DNA from: Myxococcales bacterium
GTDB taxonomy: Bacteria > Myxococcota_A > Polyangia > Polyangiales > JADJMO01
Length of the DNA stretch: 64,000 nucleotides
Assembly: GCA_016709545.1 (NCBI GenBank)
Contig: JADJMO010000008.1
Coordinates: forward strand, 372,001 to 436,000
Reading direction: 5' to 3'
Part shown: piece after piece, positions 45,054 to 55,805 of the stretch
Numbering within the stretch: the first letter of the stretch is position 1
How the letters are laid out: every line of letters begins with the position of its first letter
Program-made: the position numbers and the translations under genes
Notes under the pieces: model-generated
The model's database searches: none
Told to the model about the DNA's origin: nothing
The model's input: only the letters and a program-made list of their open reading frames with translations

Positions 45054-47675
45054 TCAGTCGTCCCAGCCCGAGACGAGCGGGCTCGGCGTGCCGGTCGTGA
45101 TCAGCCACAGCTGGTGCGCGGCGCGGGTGGCCGCGATGTGCAGCAGGTGTCGCGCCTCGTCCTCGGCCGGGTACGTGTTGGTGTTCACGTCGAGCAGCAC
45201 CACGTAGTCCCACTCGAGGCCCTTGACCTGCCGCACGTCGGTGACGTCGACGCCCGCCTTGAACGGGAAGTCCATCACCCGCACGCGACGCAGGTTGGGG
45301 ATCTCGGCCTGCGAGAGCACCTCCCAGTAGACGTCGGCCTGCCAGGGGTGGCGCGCGATGAGCGCCACCGAGGCGAGCGGCTCGCGCGAGGCGAGGTCGC
45401 GCAGCGTGCTCGCGAGGAACGCGGCCGCGGCGCCCGCGTCGTGGAACAGGTGGCGCTCGATCGGCGCGCCGTCGCGGGTGGCGACCGGCGGCACCTCGGG
45501 CGCGAGCGGACCGAGCACCTCGCGGGCGAGCGCGAGGACCTGGCGCGTGGAGCGGTACCCGATCTGCAGCGGCTCGACCTCGACGTGCGGCAGCCCGAGG
45601 CCGCGCAGCGCGGGGGCGAACTCGCCGAGACCCACGTCGAGCGTGAGGCGCTGGGCGACGTCGCCCGACAGCGTCATGGAGCGCTCACCGTCGACGACCG
45701 TGGTGCAGTCCACGAGCACGCCGAGGTCGATCTGCGCGCAGTCCTGCACCTCGTCGACGAACACGTGCTCGTACTGCAGGGTGGACTTGCCCTTGCCGCG
45801 CAGCGGGCCGCGCAGCTTCTGGTAGAGGCGCAGCACGAGCGCGTCGTCCTCGGGGTCGAGCGCGGCGCCGAGGCCCTCTTCCTCGTCGACCGCGAGCCCG
45901 TCGACCCCCTCGCGCGGGGCGAAGTCGTGGCGATCGTCGTCGTCGTCGTCGTGGCGGTGCGAGGGGCGCTCGTCGTCGTCGCCGCGGCGCGGCTTCTTGG
46001 GGACGAAATCGTCGGTGTCGTGCGACTCGGCCTGGTGCGCCTCGAAATCGAGGGCGAGCTGGCCCTGCTTGCGCTCCTCGTCGTCCTTGGGCACGTGGTC
46101 GCGCGCGTCCTCGCCGGTGTACTCGGTGTGGGTGGGCTGGCGCGAGAGCACGACCTCGCAGCGCTTGGTGCACCAGCGCATGGCCTCCTCGACCTCCGCC
46201 TTGGTGAACGGCGCGAGGCCGTTCGGCGTGGGGGCCTTGGCGATCGCCTCGATCACGTGGCGATCGGTGAGGAGGTCGGCCCACACCGAGACGACGTCCT
46301 TGGCGCGGCGCGAGAGGCGCGTGAGCGTGTGCTCGACGAGCACCCGGGAGCCGCTCGGGGGTGGGGGCCGACCGAGCTCGGGGAGCACGAGGGTGCCCTG
46401 GAGCCACTTGCGCAGGCCCTGGATCCGCGCGTGCAGCGCGTTTCCTGCCAATTGCTGCCAGGCGCGCAGGATCGGGTCGGCGAGGTCCTTCGGGACCTGC
46501 TCGCAGACGCGGCGCAGCTGCGCCTCGAGCTGCTCGGCCACGTGCGCGACCTTCACGTCGAGCGCGGCGAGCAGGCCGGGTTCTTGAGCTTGGTGACGGC
46601 GAGCGGGGCCTCGTCGGTGACGCGCGAGGGGAGCGAGGGCAGGGCGCGGAGGCGGGCCTCGCGCTGCCAGTCGGCGAGCGTGGTCACGATCACGTTCGGC
46701 ACGTCGAGCGCCGGGAGCACGCGCGAGGTGTACGAGGCGAGCGCCTTGCTCGGCACGATGACGATGACCTTGTCGGGCGTGAAGCGCTTGGGCGCCTGGA
46801 ACGCGAGGTAGGCGATGCGGTGCAGGCCGACGGTGGTCTTGCCGCTGCCGGCGCCTCCCTGGACGACGAAGATGCCCGCCGAGGGGCGCGCGATGGCCTC
46901 GAACTGCTTCGGGTCGAGGAGGGCGGCGATGTCGGGCAGGAACTTGTCGCGCCGACCGACGCCGTCCTCGCCCCTCGCCGGAGCCGAGCTGCCCTGTCTT
47001 CTGTCCGCCGCGCGCGTCGCTCGGGAGCACCGCGGTGCCCTGGCCGCCGGAGAGGCGGATCGAGCGCGAGGCGAGGGTACGCCAGCCGGCCTTGCCCTTG
47101 ACGTAGGTGGCCTCGGCCGCGCCGACGCGCACGAGCTTGCCCTCGAGGATCGTGACGTCGCGGCGCGCGACGACCTCGCCCTCGACGTCCTTGTCGCCGA
47201 ACGACTCCTCGTACGGGTCGCCCTCGGCGTAGCGGTAGTAGATGCGCGAGACCGGGGCGTTGCGCCAGTCGACGACGCGGACGCCATATTCGGGATCGAG
47301 GTAGGTGCCACGGCCGATGCACACGTCGCGCAGGCGCCCGTTCTCGAGCAGGCGCATGTGGGCGAAGTACGGCGACCGCGCGTCGAGGCTCATGGTGGGC
47401 ACCTCGCTGCGCCGCGCGGCCACGGCCTGGAGGCGCTCCATCTGAGCGATGAGGGCCGGGGCGTCCTCGAGGCGGACCTCGGAGAGCTCGTCGCGCAGGG
47501 CGAGCAGCTCGGCGTCGTAGTCCTTCTTCACCTGTCCGGCGCTCGCCAGGCGCTCGATGCGGGCCTTGAGCGAGCCGAGGACGCGGGCGAGGACCTTCTC
47601 CTCGTCCGAGATCACGGCCGGCACGGCGGTCTCGCTGCCCGGGTTCTCTGCGGTTTCGGGGTGTTCGGTGGGCAT
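45054..47675 (-). CDS. HelD-like UvrD-family helicase with two hidden frameshifts
   Basis: An 873-codon open frame. The N-terminus with a coiled coil (LGSLKARIERLASAGQ), then YFAHMRLLENGRLRDVCIGRGTY and VVDWRNAPVSRIYYR, is the hallmark of HelD/HelR, the ATPase that recycles stalled RNA polymerase. Between about 46975 and 46580 the correct sequence lies in another frame: it includes Walker A QGGAGSGKTTVGLHRIAYL and VIVIVPSKALASY. One extra G at about 46975 and one missing G in a CCCGG run near 46580 compensate, so the open frame persists but translates that block as Arg/His/Pro-rich nonsense. C-terminal motifs (FVDEVQDCAQID, QIGYRSTRQVL, DYVVLLD, HIAATRAAHQLWL) are intact. Confidence 0.85.
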   Translation of the reverse strand: MPTEHPETAENPGSETAVPAVISDEEKVLARVLGSLKARIERLASAGQVKKDYDAELLALRDELSEVRLEDAPALIAQMERLQAVAARRSEVPTMSLDARSPYFAHMRLLENGRLRDVCIGRGTYLDPEYGVRVVDWRNAPVSRIYYRYAEGDPYEESFGDKDVEGEVVARRDVTILEGKLVRVGAAEATYVKGKAGWRTLASRSIRLSGGQGTAVLPSDARGGQKTGQLGSGEGRGRRRSARQVPARHRRPPRPEAVRGHRAPLGGHLRRPGRRRQRQDHRRPAPHRLPRVPGAQALHARQGHRHRAEQGARLVHLARAPGARRAERDRDHARRLAARGPPPRPALAPLARHRRGPARRHQAQEPGLLAALDVKVAHVAEQLEAQLRRVCEQVPKDLADPILRAWQQLAGNALHARIQGLRKWLQGTLVLPELGRPPPPSGSRVLVEHTLTRLSRRAKDVVSVWADLLTDRHVIEAIAKAPTPNGLAPFTKAEVEEAMRWCTKRCEVVLSRQPTHTEYTGEDARDHVPKDDEERKQGQLALDFEAHQAESHDTDDFVPKKPRRGDDDERPSHRHDDDDDDRHDFAPREGVDGLAVDEEEGLGAALDPEDDALVLRLYQKLRGPLRGKGKSTLQYEHVFVDEVQDCAQIDLGVLVDCTTVVDGERSMTLSGDVAQRLTLDVGLGEFAPALRGLGLPHVEVEPLQIGYRSTRQVLALAREVLGPLAPEVPPVATRDGAPIERHLFHDAGAAAAFLASTLRDLASREPLASVALIARHPWQADVYWEVLSQAEIPNLRRVRVMDFPFKAGVDVTDVRQVKGLEWDYVVLLDVNTNTYPAEDEARHLLHIAATRAAHQLWLITTGTPSPLVSGWDD

Positions 47676-47791
47676 CTTCAGCTCGACTCTCGGGCGTTCA
47701 CGACCCGCGAGGGTGCTCGCGGGGGGTCGTGGGGAGTAGCCAAACGGGTGGGGCTCGTCGAGGGCGCCGGTTTTCGCCTACGATCCAGCCG

Positions 47792-48871
47792 ATGCGCCCC
47801 CTCCCCTTCCTGCAGACCCTCCTCGTCCTCTGCTGCGCCCTCGGTTGCGGAGGGGGGCTCAAGCTGAAGCTCGTCAATCAGTCGGCCAAGAAGCCGAGCA
47901 ACGTCGCGGTGTACTTCAGCGTGCAGACCTCGGACGGCGAGCCGGTGGGCGGGCTCACCGCCGACAAGTTCGTGATCTACGAGGACGGCGGCAAGGTCTC
48001 CGACTTCGAGAGCAAGCAGACCATCCTCAACCCGACCATCGCTGCGGCCCACTACACGCTGCTCCTCCTCGACATGAGCGGCAGCATCGTCGAGTCGAAG
48101 AAGGTCGGTGACGTGGTCAACGCCGCGAGCAAGTTCACCGAGAAGGTCGGCAAGTACCACAAGGTGGCCGTGGCCACCTTCGACGGCTCCACCGAGATCA
48201 ACGGCGTCGTCCCGTTCACCGAGGACCAGAAGCAGGCGCAGGCCGGGCTCGACAAGCTCCTCACCTACAAGCCCAAGGACCCGTCCACCAACCTGAACGG
48301 CGCCGTGATCGAGGGCCTCAAGGTGCTCCGCAAGGCCCTCGACGCGGAGAGCAAGCCGCTCAAGTTCGGCACCCTCGTCGTGTTCACCGACGGCACCGAC
48401 CGCGCCGCCCGCGTCAAGAAGGAGGACGTGGACAAGGCCCTCAAGGACGACCAGTACAAGGACTTCGAGGTCTACGCGATCGGCGTCGGCGCCGAGATGA
48501 AGGACAGCCGCCTCGAGGACATCGGCAAGAGCGGCACCATCAAGGAGGGCGACCCCAACAAGGTGGGCGAGGCGTTCGACAAGGTGGCCACGCGCATCTC
48601 GGCGGCCATGCAGAAGTACTACCTCTTCTCCTACTGCACGCCCTCGCGCGCCGGCGAGCACGAGGTGAAGATCGAGGTCTCGAACGGCAAGCAGTCGGGC
48701 TCGCTGACCTACAAGTTCAAGGCCGACGGCTTCGGGCCCAACTGCGACCCGAACACGGCGCCCGACTTCGACCTGCAGCACCCGGTGGAGAAGGACGCGC
48801 CGGGGGGTGGGAAATCCGGCGGCAAGGTCGAGGTGAAGGGCGAGGTCAAGGGCGAGGTGAAGGCCAAGTGA
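47792..48871 (+). CDS. VWA-domain lipoprotein
   Basis: A 359-residue lipoprotein: signal MRPLPFLQTLLVLCCALGCG, with a lipobox ALGC. Residues about 85-270 are a von Willebrand factor A domain with a perfect MIDAS motif LLLDMSGSIVES (D-x-S-x-S), later TNLNGAVIEGLKV and VVFTDGTDRA for the other metal ligands. The approach GGLTADKFVIYEDGGKV is typical of VWFA-related Acidobacteria/myxobacteria proteins. The tail is Lys/Gly repeats (KVEVKGEVKGEVKAK). It probably mediates metal-dependent protein contacts on the envelope. Confidence 0.9.
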   Translation: MRPLPFLQTLLVLCCALGCGGGLKLKLVNQSAKKPSNVAVYFSVQTSDGEPVGGLTADKFVIYEDGGKVSDFESKQTILNPTIAAAHYTLLLLDMSGSIVESKKVGDVVNAASKFTEKVGKYHKVAVATFDGSTEINGVVPFTEDQKQAQAGLDKLLTYKPKDPSTNLNGAVIEGLKVLRKALDAESKPLKFGTLVVFTDGTDRAARVKKEDVDKALKDDQYKDFEVYAIGVGAEMKDSRLEDIGKSGTIKEGDPNKVGEAFDKVATRISAAMQKYYLFSYCTPSRAGEHEVKIEVSNGKQSGSLTYKFKADGFGPNCDPNTAPDFDLQHPVEKDAPGGGKSGGKVEVKGEVKGEVKAK

Positions 48872-48889
48872 CCCAAGCTTCTGCTCACT

Positions 48890-48933
48890 GAGGCGTCTTC
48901 GCCTCCATCGGGGCTCGCGTGCCCCCGTGGAGG
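48890..48933 (+). promoter_or_regulatory. Mutually exclusive hairpins over a ribosome site
   Basis: Hairpin 1 pairs GAGGCG (48890-48895) with CGCCTC (48900-48905) around TCTT. Hairpin 2 pairs CCTCCA (48902-48907) with TGGAGG (48928-48933), plus an inner GGGG/CCCC. Hairpin 2 buries the GGAGG ribosome site of the next gene (ATG at 48938), and the two cannot form together because they share 48902-48905. Confidence 0.45.
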
Positions 48934-48937
48934 TCTC

Positions 48938-49180
48938 ATGCGCAAGCTCGTAGCCGTAGCCCTGGTCGTCGTGTGCCTTCCCGCCGTCGCCTCGGCCGGC
49001 GAGAAGAAGAAGGAAGACGTCGAGCACATCGAGTTCAAGGACGCCGACACGCTCACGACCCAGCACGGCCTCTCCGAGGACATGCGCGTCGGGGCTCGCA
49101 AGATGGGCGTGCGCACCATCCTCGTGCGTCCGCGGCTCCAGTTCGTGATCGAGCTGCTCAAGACGATCGAGAACCTGTAG
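48938..49180 (+). CDS. Small secreted protein, unknown
   Basis: An 80-residue protein with signal peptide MRKLVAVALVVVCLPAVASA and likely cleavage after ASA. The mature part of about 60 residues contains IEFKDADTLTTQHGLSEDMR and ends IELLKTIENL; it is not Cys-rich and has no known family. GGAGG lies 4 bases before the ATG, inside a potential hairpin. It stands between the VWA lipoprotein and the beta-CASP gene. Confidence 0.75.
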   Translation: MRKLVAVALVVVCLPAVASAGEKKKEDVEHIEFKDADTLTTQHGLSEDMRVGARKMGVRTILVRPRLQFVIELLKTIENL

Positions 49181-49206
49181 CTCCGAGCCGGGTATGCTCC
49201 GGCCCC

Positions 49207-50535
49207 ATGGCCGAGATCGTCCCCTGCACCGAGCTGCACCCGATCCCCGACGGCGAGGTCCGGCTGCTCGGCGCGGTGCGCACCGTCACCGGCGCGATGA
49301 CCCGCGTCGACGTCCCCGGGGCCCGCGTCCTCGTCGATTGCGGCGTCCCGCAGGGGGCCGACGGGCGCGGTTTCCGGCTGCCCGACGCGGCGTCCGAGGC
49401 GCACGCGCTGGTGCTCACCCACGGTCACCTCGACCACATCGGCAGCATCCCGACGCTGCTCGATCGCGGCTTCGACGGGCCGATCTACGCGACGGCGCCC
49501 ACCCTCGAGATCACCGCGCTGTCCCTGGAGGACGGCCTCGGCCTGCAGGGCGCGGCGCCCCGCGAGATCGAGCGCGTGCTCGGGCGGTTTCGCGCGCTCG
49601 CCAAGCCGGTGCCCTACGACCGCGCGTTCGACGTGCGCGGCGCCACCGTCGCCTTCCGTGAGGCCGGCCACCTGCTCGGCTCGGCGAGCGTCGAGCTCCG
49701 GCGTGGCCGCTCGCGCGTGGTGCTGAGCGGCGACCTCGGTCGGCCCGACAGCCCCATCCTGCGCGACCCGAACACCGAGTGGGCGCGCGACGTCGGCCCC
49801 GTCGACCTGCTCGTCATGGAGTCCACCTACGGCTCGCGCGAGCACGCCCACGACCACGCGCGGATCTCGCGGGATCTCGAGGCGATCCTGCGGTCTGCCG
49901 TGCAGCGCGGCGGGCACGTGCTGGTCCCTGCGTTCGCGGTCGGCCGCACCCAGGTGCTGCTCTGGTTCATCGACGATCTCGTCGAGAGCGGGCGGGTGCC
50001 GCGCATCCCGGTCGCCATCGACACCCCGATGGGGCTCGCCGTCACCGACACCTACCAGCGGTTCCGCAAGCTGTACGACAAGGAGTCGCTCGCCAAGCTC
50101 GCACGCGGCGACGACCCGCTCGACTTCACCGAGCTGTTCGCCGTGCACCGCGGCAAGGACTCGCGCCGCCTGCTCGACCACGACGGCGCGCTGGTCGTGA
50201 TCGCCGGTTCGGGCATGTGCACGGGGGGCCGCATCGTGAACCACCTGATCGAGGGTCTCCCCGACCCGCGCACCACGGTGCTGTTCGTCGGGCACCAGGC
50301 CGAGGGCACGCCGGGCGCGCGCATCCTCGCCGCCAAGGGGCGGGGTGGGCGGGTCCAGGTGGGAGACCGCGAGGTCGAGGTGCGCGCCGAGATCGCCGTG
50401 CTCAAGGGCCTGTCGGCGCACGCGGACCGCAAGGAGCTCACCGCGTGGATGAACCACCTCCCGGGCCTCGCGCGGGTGGCCCTCCACCACGGTGACGAGG
50501 AGGCCCAGCGCTCCTTCGCGGCCTACGCGGGGTAG
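49207..50535 (+). CDS. Metallo-beta-lactamase/beta-CASP RNA nuclease-like protein
   Basis: A 442-residue protein of the CPSF73/YSH1-like bacterial group. Metal motifs: LTHGHLDHIGSIP (HxHxDH), EAGHLLGSA, LSGDLG and a final KGLSAHADRKEL (motif C His). The beta-CASP domain contains LVPAFAVGRTQVLLWFIDDL and GSGMCTGGRIVNHL. It likely cleaves RNA in the cytoplasm, as for archaeal aCPSF and bacterial homologues; the exact substrate is unknown. Length and motifs are complete. It converges on the symporter gene with no gap. Confidence 0.92.
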   Translation: MAEIVPCTELHPIPDGEVRLLGAVRTVTGAMTRVDVPGARVLVDCGVPQGADGRGFRLPDAASEAHALVLTHGHLDHIGSIPTLLDRGFDGPIYATAPTLEITALSLEDGLGLQGAAPREIERVLGRFRALAKPVPYDRAFDVRGATVAFREAGHLLGSASVELRRGRSRVVLSGDLGRPDSPILRDPNTEWARDVGPVDLLVMESTYGSREHAHDHARISRDLEAILRSAVQRGGHVLVPAFAVGRTQVLLWFIDDLVESGRVPRIPVAIDTPMGLAVTDTYQRFRKLYDKESLAKLARGDDPLDFTELFAVHRGKDSRRLLDHDGALVVIAGSGMCTGGRIVNHLIEGLPDPRTTVLFVGHQAEGTPGARILAAKGRGGRVQVGDREVEVRAEIAVLKGLSAHADRKELTAWMNHLPGLARVALHHGDEEAQRSFAAYAG

Positions 50536-52044
50536 TCACTCCCCGAGGTGCATGCGGTGCTGGGCGTCGTCGAAGCCCTTCTCGGCGGCGGGCTCCGGCC
50601 ACAGCCACGACACGACGAGCCCCGCGAGGAACGAGGCGGGCATGGTCACGATCGCCGGGTTCTTGAGCGGGAAGAGGGCCTTGGCCTTGTGCAGGAGATC
50701 CACCTGCACGGTCGGTGACAGGAAGATGAGGACGATCGCCGAGGTCGTGCCGACGACGATCGCGGCGACCGCGCCCCGCGTGGTGCACTTCCGGTAGAAC
50801 ATGGAGAGCAGCAGCGCGGGCAGGTTCGCGCTCGCGGCCACCGCGAAGGCGAGGCCGACCATGAACGCCACGTTCTGCCCCTTGAAGGCGATGCCGAGGG
50901 CGATGGCCACGAGGCCGAGGGCGACGGTGGCGAGCTTCGCGACGCGCATCTGCTCGTGCTCGTTGGCCTTGCCGTTCTTGATCACGCTGACCCAGAGGTC
51001 GTGGGAGAGCGCCGCCGCGCCCGAGAGCGTGAGGCCGGCGACCACCGCGAGGATGGTGGCGAAGGCGACGGCGCAGATGAACCCGTAGAACGCGCTCCCG
51101 CCGACCGCCTGCGCGAGGAGCGGCGCCGCCATGTTGCCGCCCTTGTCGACGGCCGTGATGGCCGGGCGCCCCACGATCACCGAGGCCCCGAAGCCGAGCA
51201 CGAACGTGATGAGGTAGAAGGTCGCGATGATGCCGGTGCCGATGAGCACCGAGCGGCGCGCGGTGCGCGCGTCGGGCACCGTGTAGAAGCGCATGAGGAT
51301 GTGCGGCAGGCCGCTCGTGCCGAACATCAGCGCGAGCCCGAGCGACACCGCCTCGATGGGGTTCGACACGAGCTTGCCGGGCGCGAGCACCTCGACGCCG
51401 TACCGGTCGGCGGCGGCGGCGAACAAGCGCGCCGGGTTCATGCCGAACCGCGAGAGCACGAGCAGCGCGAGGAGCATCGCGCCGCCGAGCAGGAGCACGG
51501 CCTTCACGATCTGCACCCAGGTCGTCGCGATCATCCCGCCGAAGAGGACGTACGCGAGCATGACCAGCCCGACGACGATCACTGCGGTCTCGTACGACAG
51601 GCCGAACATCAGCTTCACGAGGTTGCCGGCGCCGACCATCTGGGCGATCAGGTAGAACGCGACCACCGAGAGCCCGCCCAGCGCGGCCGCCACGCGCACC
51701 GGCTTCTGGCGCATGCGGTAGGCGACGACGTCCGCGAACGTGTACCGACCGAGGTTGCGCAGCGGCTCGGCGACGAGGAACGTGACGACCGGCCAGCCGA
51801 CGAGCCACCCGACGGAGTAGATGAGGCCGTCGAAGCCGGACTGCGCGACGAGCCCCGCGATGCCGAGGAAGCTCGCCGCGCTCATGAAGTCGCCCGCGAG
51901 CGCGAAGCCGTTCTGGGTCGCCGTGACGTTGCCGCCCGCGGCGAAGAACTCGGCGGTGGTCTTGGTGCGGCGCGCGGCCCAGCCGGTGATGCCGAGCGTC
52001 ACCGCGACGAACAGGAAGAAGAACGCGACGGCCGGCTTGTTCAC
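50536..52044 (-). CDS. actP: Sodium:solute symporter, ActP (acetate permease) type
   Basis: A 502-residue membrane protein with about 13 helices, of the SSS family. The N-terminus FAAGGNVTATQNGFALAGDFMSAASFLG is characteristic of ActP/YjcG, as are LRNLGRYTFADVVAYRM, VQIVKAVLLL and GTSGLPHILMRFYTVPDARTARRS. The family takes up acetate and other short carboxylates, or pyruvate, with Na+. The GTG start overlaps the stop of the DUF485 gene (GTGA), the usual partner order for ActP operons. Confidence 0.92.
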   Translation of the reverse strand: MNKPAVAFFFLFVAVTLGITGWAARRTKTTAEFFAAGGNVTATQNGFALAGDFMSAASFLGIAGLVAQSGFDGLIYSVGWLVGWPVVTFLVAEPLRNLGRYTFADVVAYRMRQKPVRVAAALGGLSVVAFYLIAQMVGAGNLVKLMFGLSYETAVIVVGLVMLAYVLFGGMIATTWVQIVKAVLLLGGAMLLALLVLSRFGMNPARLFAAAADRYGVEVLAPGKLVSNPIEAVSLGLALMFGTSGLPHILMRFYTVPDARTARRSVLIGTGIIATFYLITFVLGFGASVIVGRPAITAVDKGGNMAAPLLAQAVGGSAFYGFICAVAFATILAVVAGLTLSGAAALSHDLWVSVIKNGKANEHEQMRVAKLATVALGLVAIALGIAFKGQNVAFMVGLAFAVAASANLPALLLSMFYRKCTTRGAVAAIVVGTTSAIVLIFLSPTVQVDLLHKAKALFPLKNPAIVTMPASFLAGLVVSWLWPEPAAEKGFDDAQHRMHLGE

Positions 52045-52349
52045 GGCGCACCCCGATCGCGCTCGGCAGCAGTGGCATCATCGACCCGGACCCCGGCGAG
52101 CTCGGTGTCGTACACGCCGTTCGCCCAGCGGACGTACACGAACGTCAAGAGCCACGAGGCGAGGATGACGATCGCCCCGAGCACGATCCCCACGCTGAGC
52201 CCCGGCGACACGAGCCGCCCGAGGAGGGGCTTGTCGAACGCCACGAGGAGGATGAAGCCGAAGTAGACCGTCATGGTCACGGCCGTCAGGAACAGGGCGA
52301 ACCGGAGGCGGCGGGCCGCGATGCGCGCGAGGCGGGGGCTTTCTTGCAC
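52041..52349 (-). CDS. DUF485 membrane protein, partner of ActP
   Basis: A 102-residue protein with two membrane helices (FALFLTAVTMTVYFGFILLVAF and LSVGIVLGAIVILASWLLTFVYV, both shortened here) and the typical YVRWANGVYD motif that closes DUF485 proteins. The GTG start gives VQESPRLARIAARR; the frame stays open upstream but is not hydrophobic or conserved-looking. It is coupled to the symporter gene by a GTGA overlap, as YjcH is to ActP in E. coli. Function of DUF485 is not firmly known. Confidence 0.88.
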   Translation of the reverse strand: MQESPRLARIAARRLRFALFLTAVTMTVYFGFILLVAFDKPLLGRLVSPGLSVGIVLGAIVILASWLLTFVYVRWANGVYDTELAGVRVDDATAAERDRGAP

Positions 52350-52385
52350 CGCGGGAAGGTATCCCAAACGCTTGCTTTTCCACCC

Positions 52386-52394
52386 TGTGGATAA
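52386..52394 (-). promoter_or_regulatory. Perfect DnaA-box-like 9-mer
   Basis: TGTGGATAA is the exact complement of the DnaA consensus TTATCCACA. It lies in an AT-richer 278-base gap with the imperfect inverted repeat TAACCATT/AATTGGTTA (about 52446-52483). Only one perfect box was found, and no dnaA gene is near. Confidence 0.45.
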
Positions 52395-52627
52395 CTTGTT
52401 GGACAACTCCCGGTCGGGCGCGGAGCCGAGAAGCGAGTCGTTCCATAACCATTGGAAACCAAACCAGAAATCTGAATTGGTTACAGGCAGGTGTCTTTGT
52501 CGCTTGACCTGTGGAGGACCCTCTGGATCGTCCGCTCGCGCCGGGCGAGGCCTACATCGTCTCCCCAGCGCGGGGCGCAAAACCTGCTGCCACCACTGTC
52601 AACGCATAGAGACGCTATGTCGCACCC

Positions 52628-53215
52628 TCAGGAGCCCAGCTCGACCGCGATGGCGATCTTCGCGGCGCCGCGCTGCAGCACGAACACGACCTTGGTCTCG
52701 TGCTGGAGCGCGCCGAGCGCGGCGAGGGCCTCGTCCGGGGTGCGGAGCGGCAGACCGTTGGCCGACACCAGGCGGTCCCCGTCCTGCACGCCGAACTTGC
52801 CGAGCTTGCCGACGCCGTGGAGCGCGAGCCCGATGACCTTGCCGTTCTCGTCGCGGACGGGGCGGGTGCTGGCGCCACCGCAGCGGCTCGCGAGCGCCTC
52901 GTCGAGCTCGGCCTGGGTGACGCGCAGGGGCGCCTTCGCCCCGCTGTCGGTCGGCTTCTTCGGCGGCAAGAGCGTGGCCTTGCGTGGCGTGGGTGGAGGC
53001 GCCGCGATGCTGACGGATGCTGTCACGCTCGGAGGCGCACTCGACGCTGGGCTGGGCGCGACCGCCGGCGTGCTCGCCGCGGCGTGGGCCGCCACCTCGG
53101 CGAGGGGGCGGGCGAGCGACGGCACGAGCGCGAGGGCCGCCTGGCGGACGCCGAGCGCGAGGGCCGCCGCGATCACCGTCAGGCCGAGGAGGCGAGCGGC
53201 GACCGAGCCCTTCAC
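52628..53215 (-). CDS. Membrane-anchored PDZ protein (GspC-like C-domain)
   Basis: A 195-residue protein with one N-terminal membrane helix (AARLLGLTVIAAALALGVRQ), a Pro/Ala-rich periplasmic linker, and a C-terminal PDZ domain from about residue 110. The segment GVGKLGKFGVQDGDRLVSANG, then LPLRTPDEALAALGAL, resembles the PDZ of type II secretion protein GspC. The homology region of GspC is not evident, so this may be a separate PDZ adaptor. The GTG start overlaps the engB stop. Last gene of the kinase-engB-PDZ operon. Confidence 0.75.
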   Translation of the reverse strand: MKGSVAARLLGLTVIAAALALGVRQAALALVPSLARPLAEVAAHAAASTPAVAPSPASSAPPSVTASVSIAAPPPTPRKATLLPPKKPTDSGAKAPLRVTQAELDEALASRCGGASTRPVRDENGKVIGLALHGVGKLGKFGVQDGDRLVSANGLPLRTPDEALAALGALQHETKVVFVLQRGAAKIAIAVELGS

Positions 53216-53840
53216 GGCGCGGCGTCTCCGCGCACGCGGCGATCGATGAACTGCCAGACCTCGTCGCGCCCGAAGTCCTCCACCGCCGAGAACCCGACGA
53301 CGCGCCGACCCGCCGCCGCCGCCACCGCGGCGAGCGCCGGCTTGCGCTTGGACTTGGGCAGGAGATCGACCTTGGTCGCGACGACGAGGGTCTCGAGCCG
53401 GGCCTGCCCCGGGCGCTCGGCGCTCGCGAACTCGAGGAGCTGGAGATCGTCGTCCTCGAGGCCCCGGCGGACGTCGCAGAGCACGACGACGGCGCGCAGC
53501 GTGGCGCGGGTGAGGATGTAGCCCTCGAGCAGCGGACCCCAGCGGAGCTTCTCGGCCTTGCTGCGCTTGGCGAAGCCGTAGCCCGGGAGATCGACGAGGT
53601 GCACCGAGAGGCCACCGCGCGTCTCGGCGAGGAACACGTTGACGCCGCGCGTGCAGCCCGGCGTGGACGAGGTGCGCACGAGGCCGCGGCGCTGCACGAG
53701 CGAATTCATCATGCTCGACTTGCCGACGTTGGAGCGTCCGCCGAAGGCAATCTCGCTGAGCGCGGGTGCGGGGAGGGCCTCGGCCTTCTCCGTGGTCGCT
53801 GCCACGAATTCTGCGCGCAGCACGTCGAAGGCGTCGCCGT

Positions 53841-53844
<4 letters not shown>
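53212..53844 (-). CDS. engB: Ribosome-biogenesis GTPase EngB/YsxC/YihA
   Basis: A 210-residue GTPase of the TRAFAC class needed for 50S subunit maturation. G1 is GGRSNVGKSSMMNSL, G2 in RTSSTPGCTRGVNVF, G3 LPGYGFAKRSK (DxPG-type), G4 VATKVDLL, and the G5-like SAVEDFGRDEVW region. The N-terminal FVAATTEKAEALP matches the family. It overlaps the kinase stop by four bases (ATGA) and the PDZ start by four (GTGA), making a tight three-gene operon. Normal length. Confidence 0.95.
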
Positions 53845-55721
<1,877 letters not shown>

Positions 55722-55805
55722 GCGGCCGAGATCCTAGGAGGGATCGCCCGCAGCGAACAGGCGCTTCCGGGGACGACAGGGCCGCGCTACGTCGTTCTGC
55801 GCCTG

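Noticed and set aside
52350..52627. Replication origin candidate
   Set aside because: Only one perfect DnaA box, no dnaA, dnaN or gidA nearby, and neighbouring genes are not typical of oriC.
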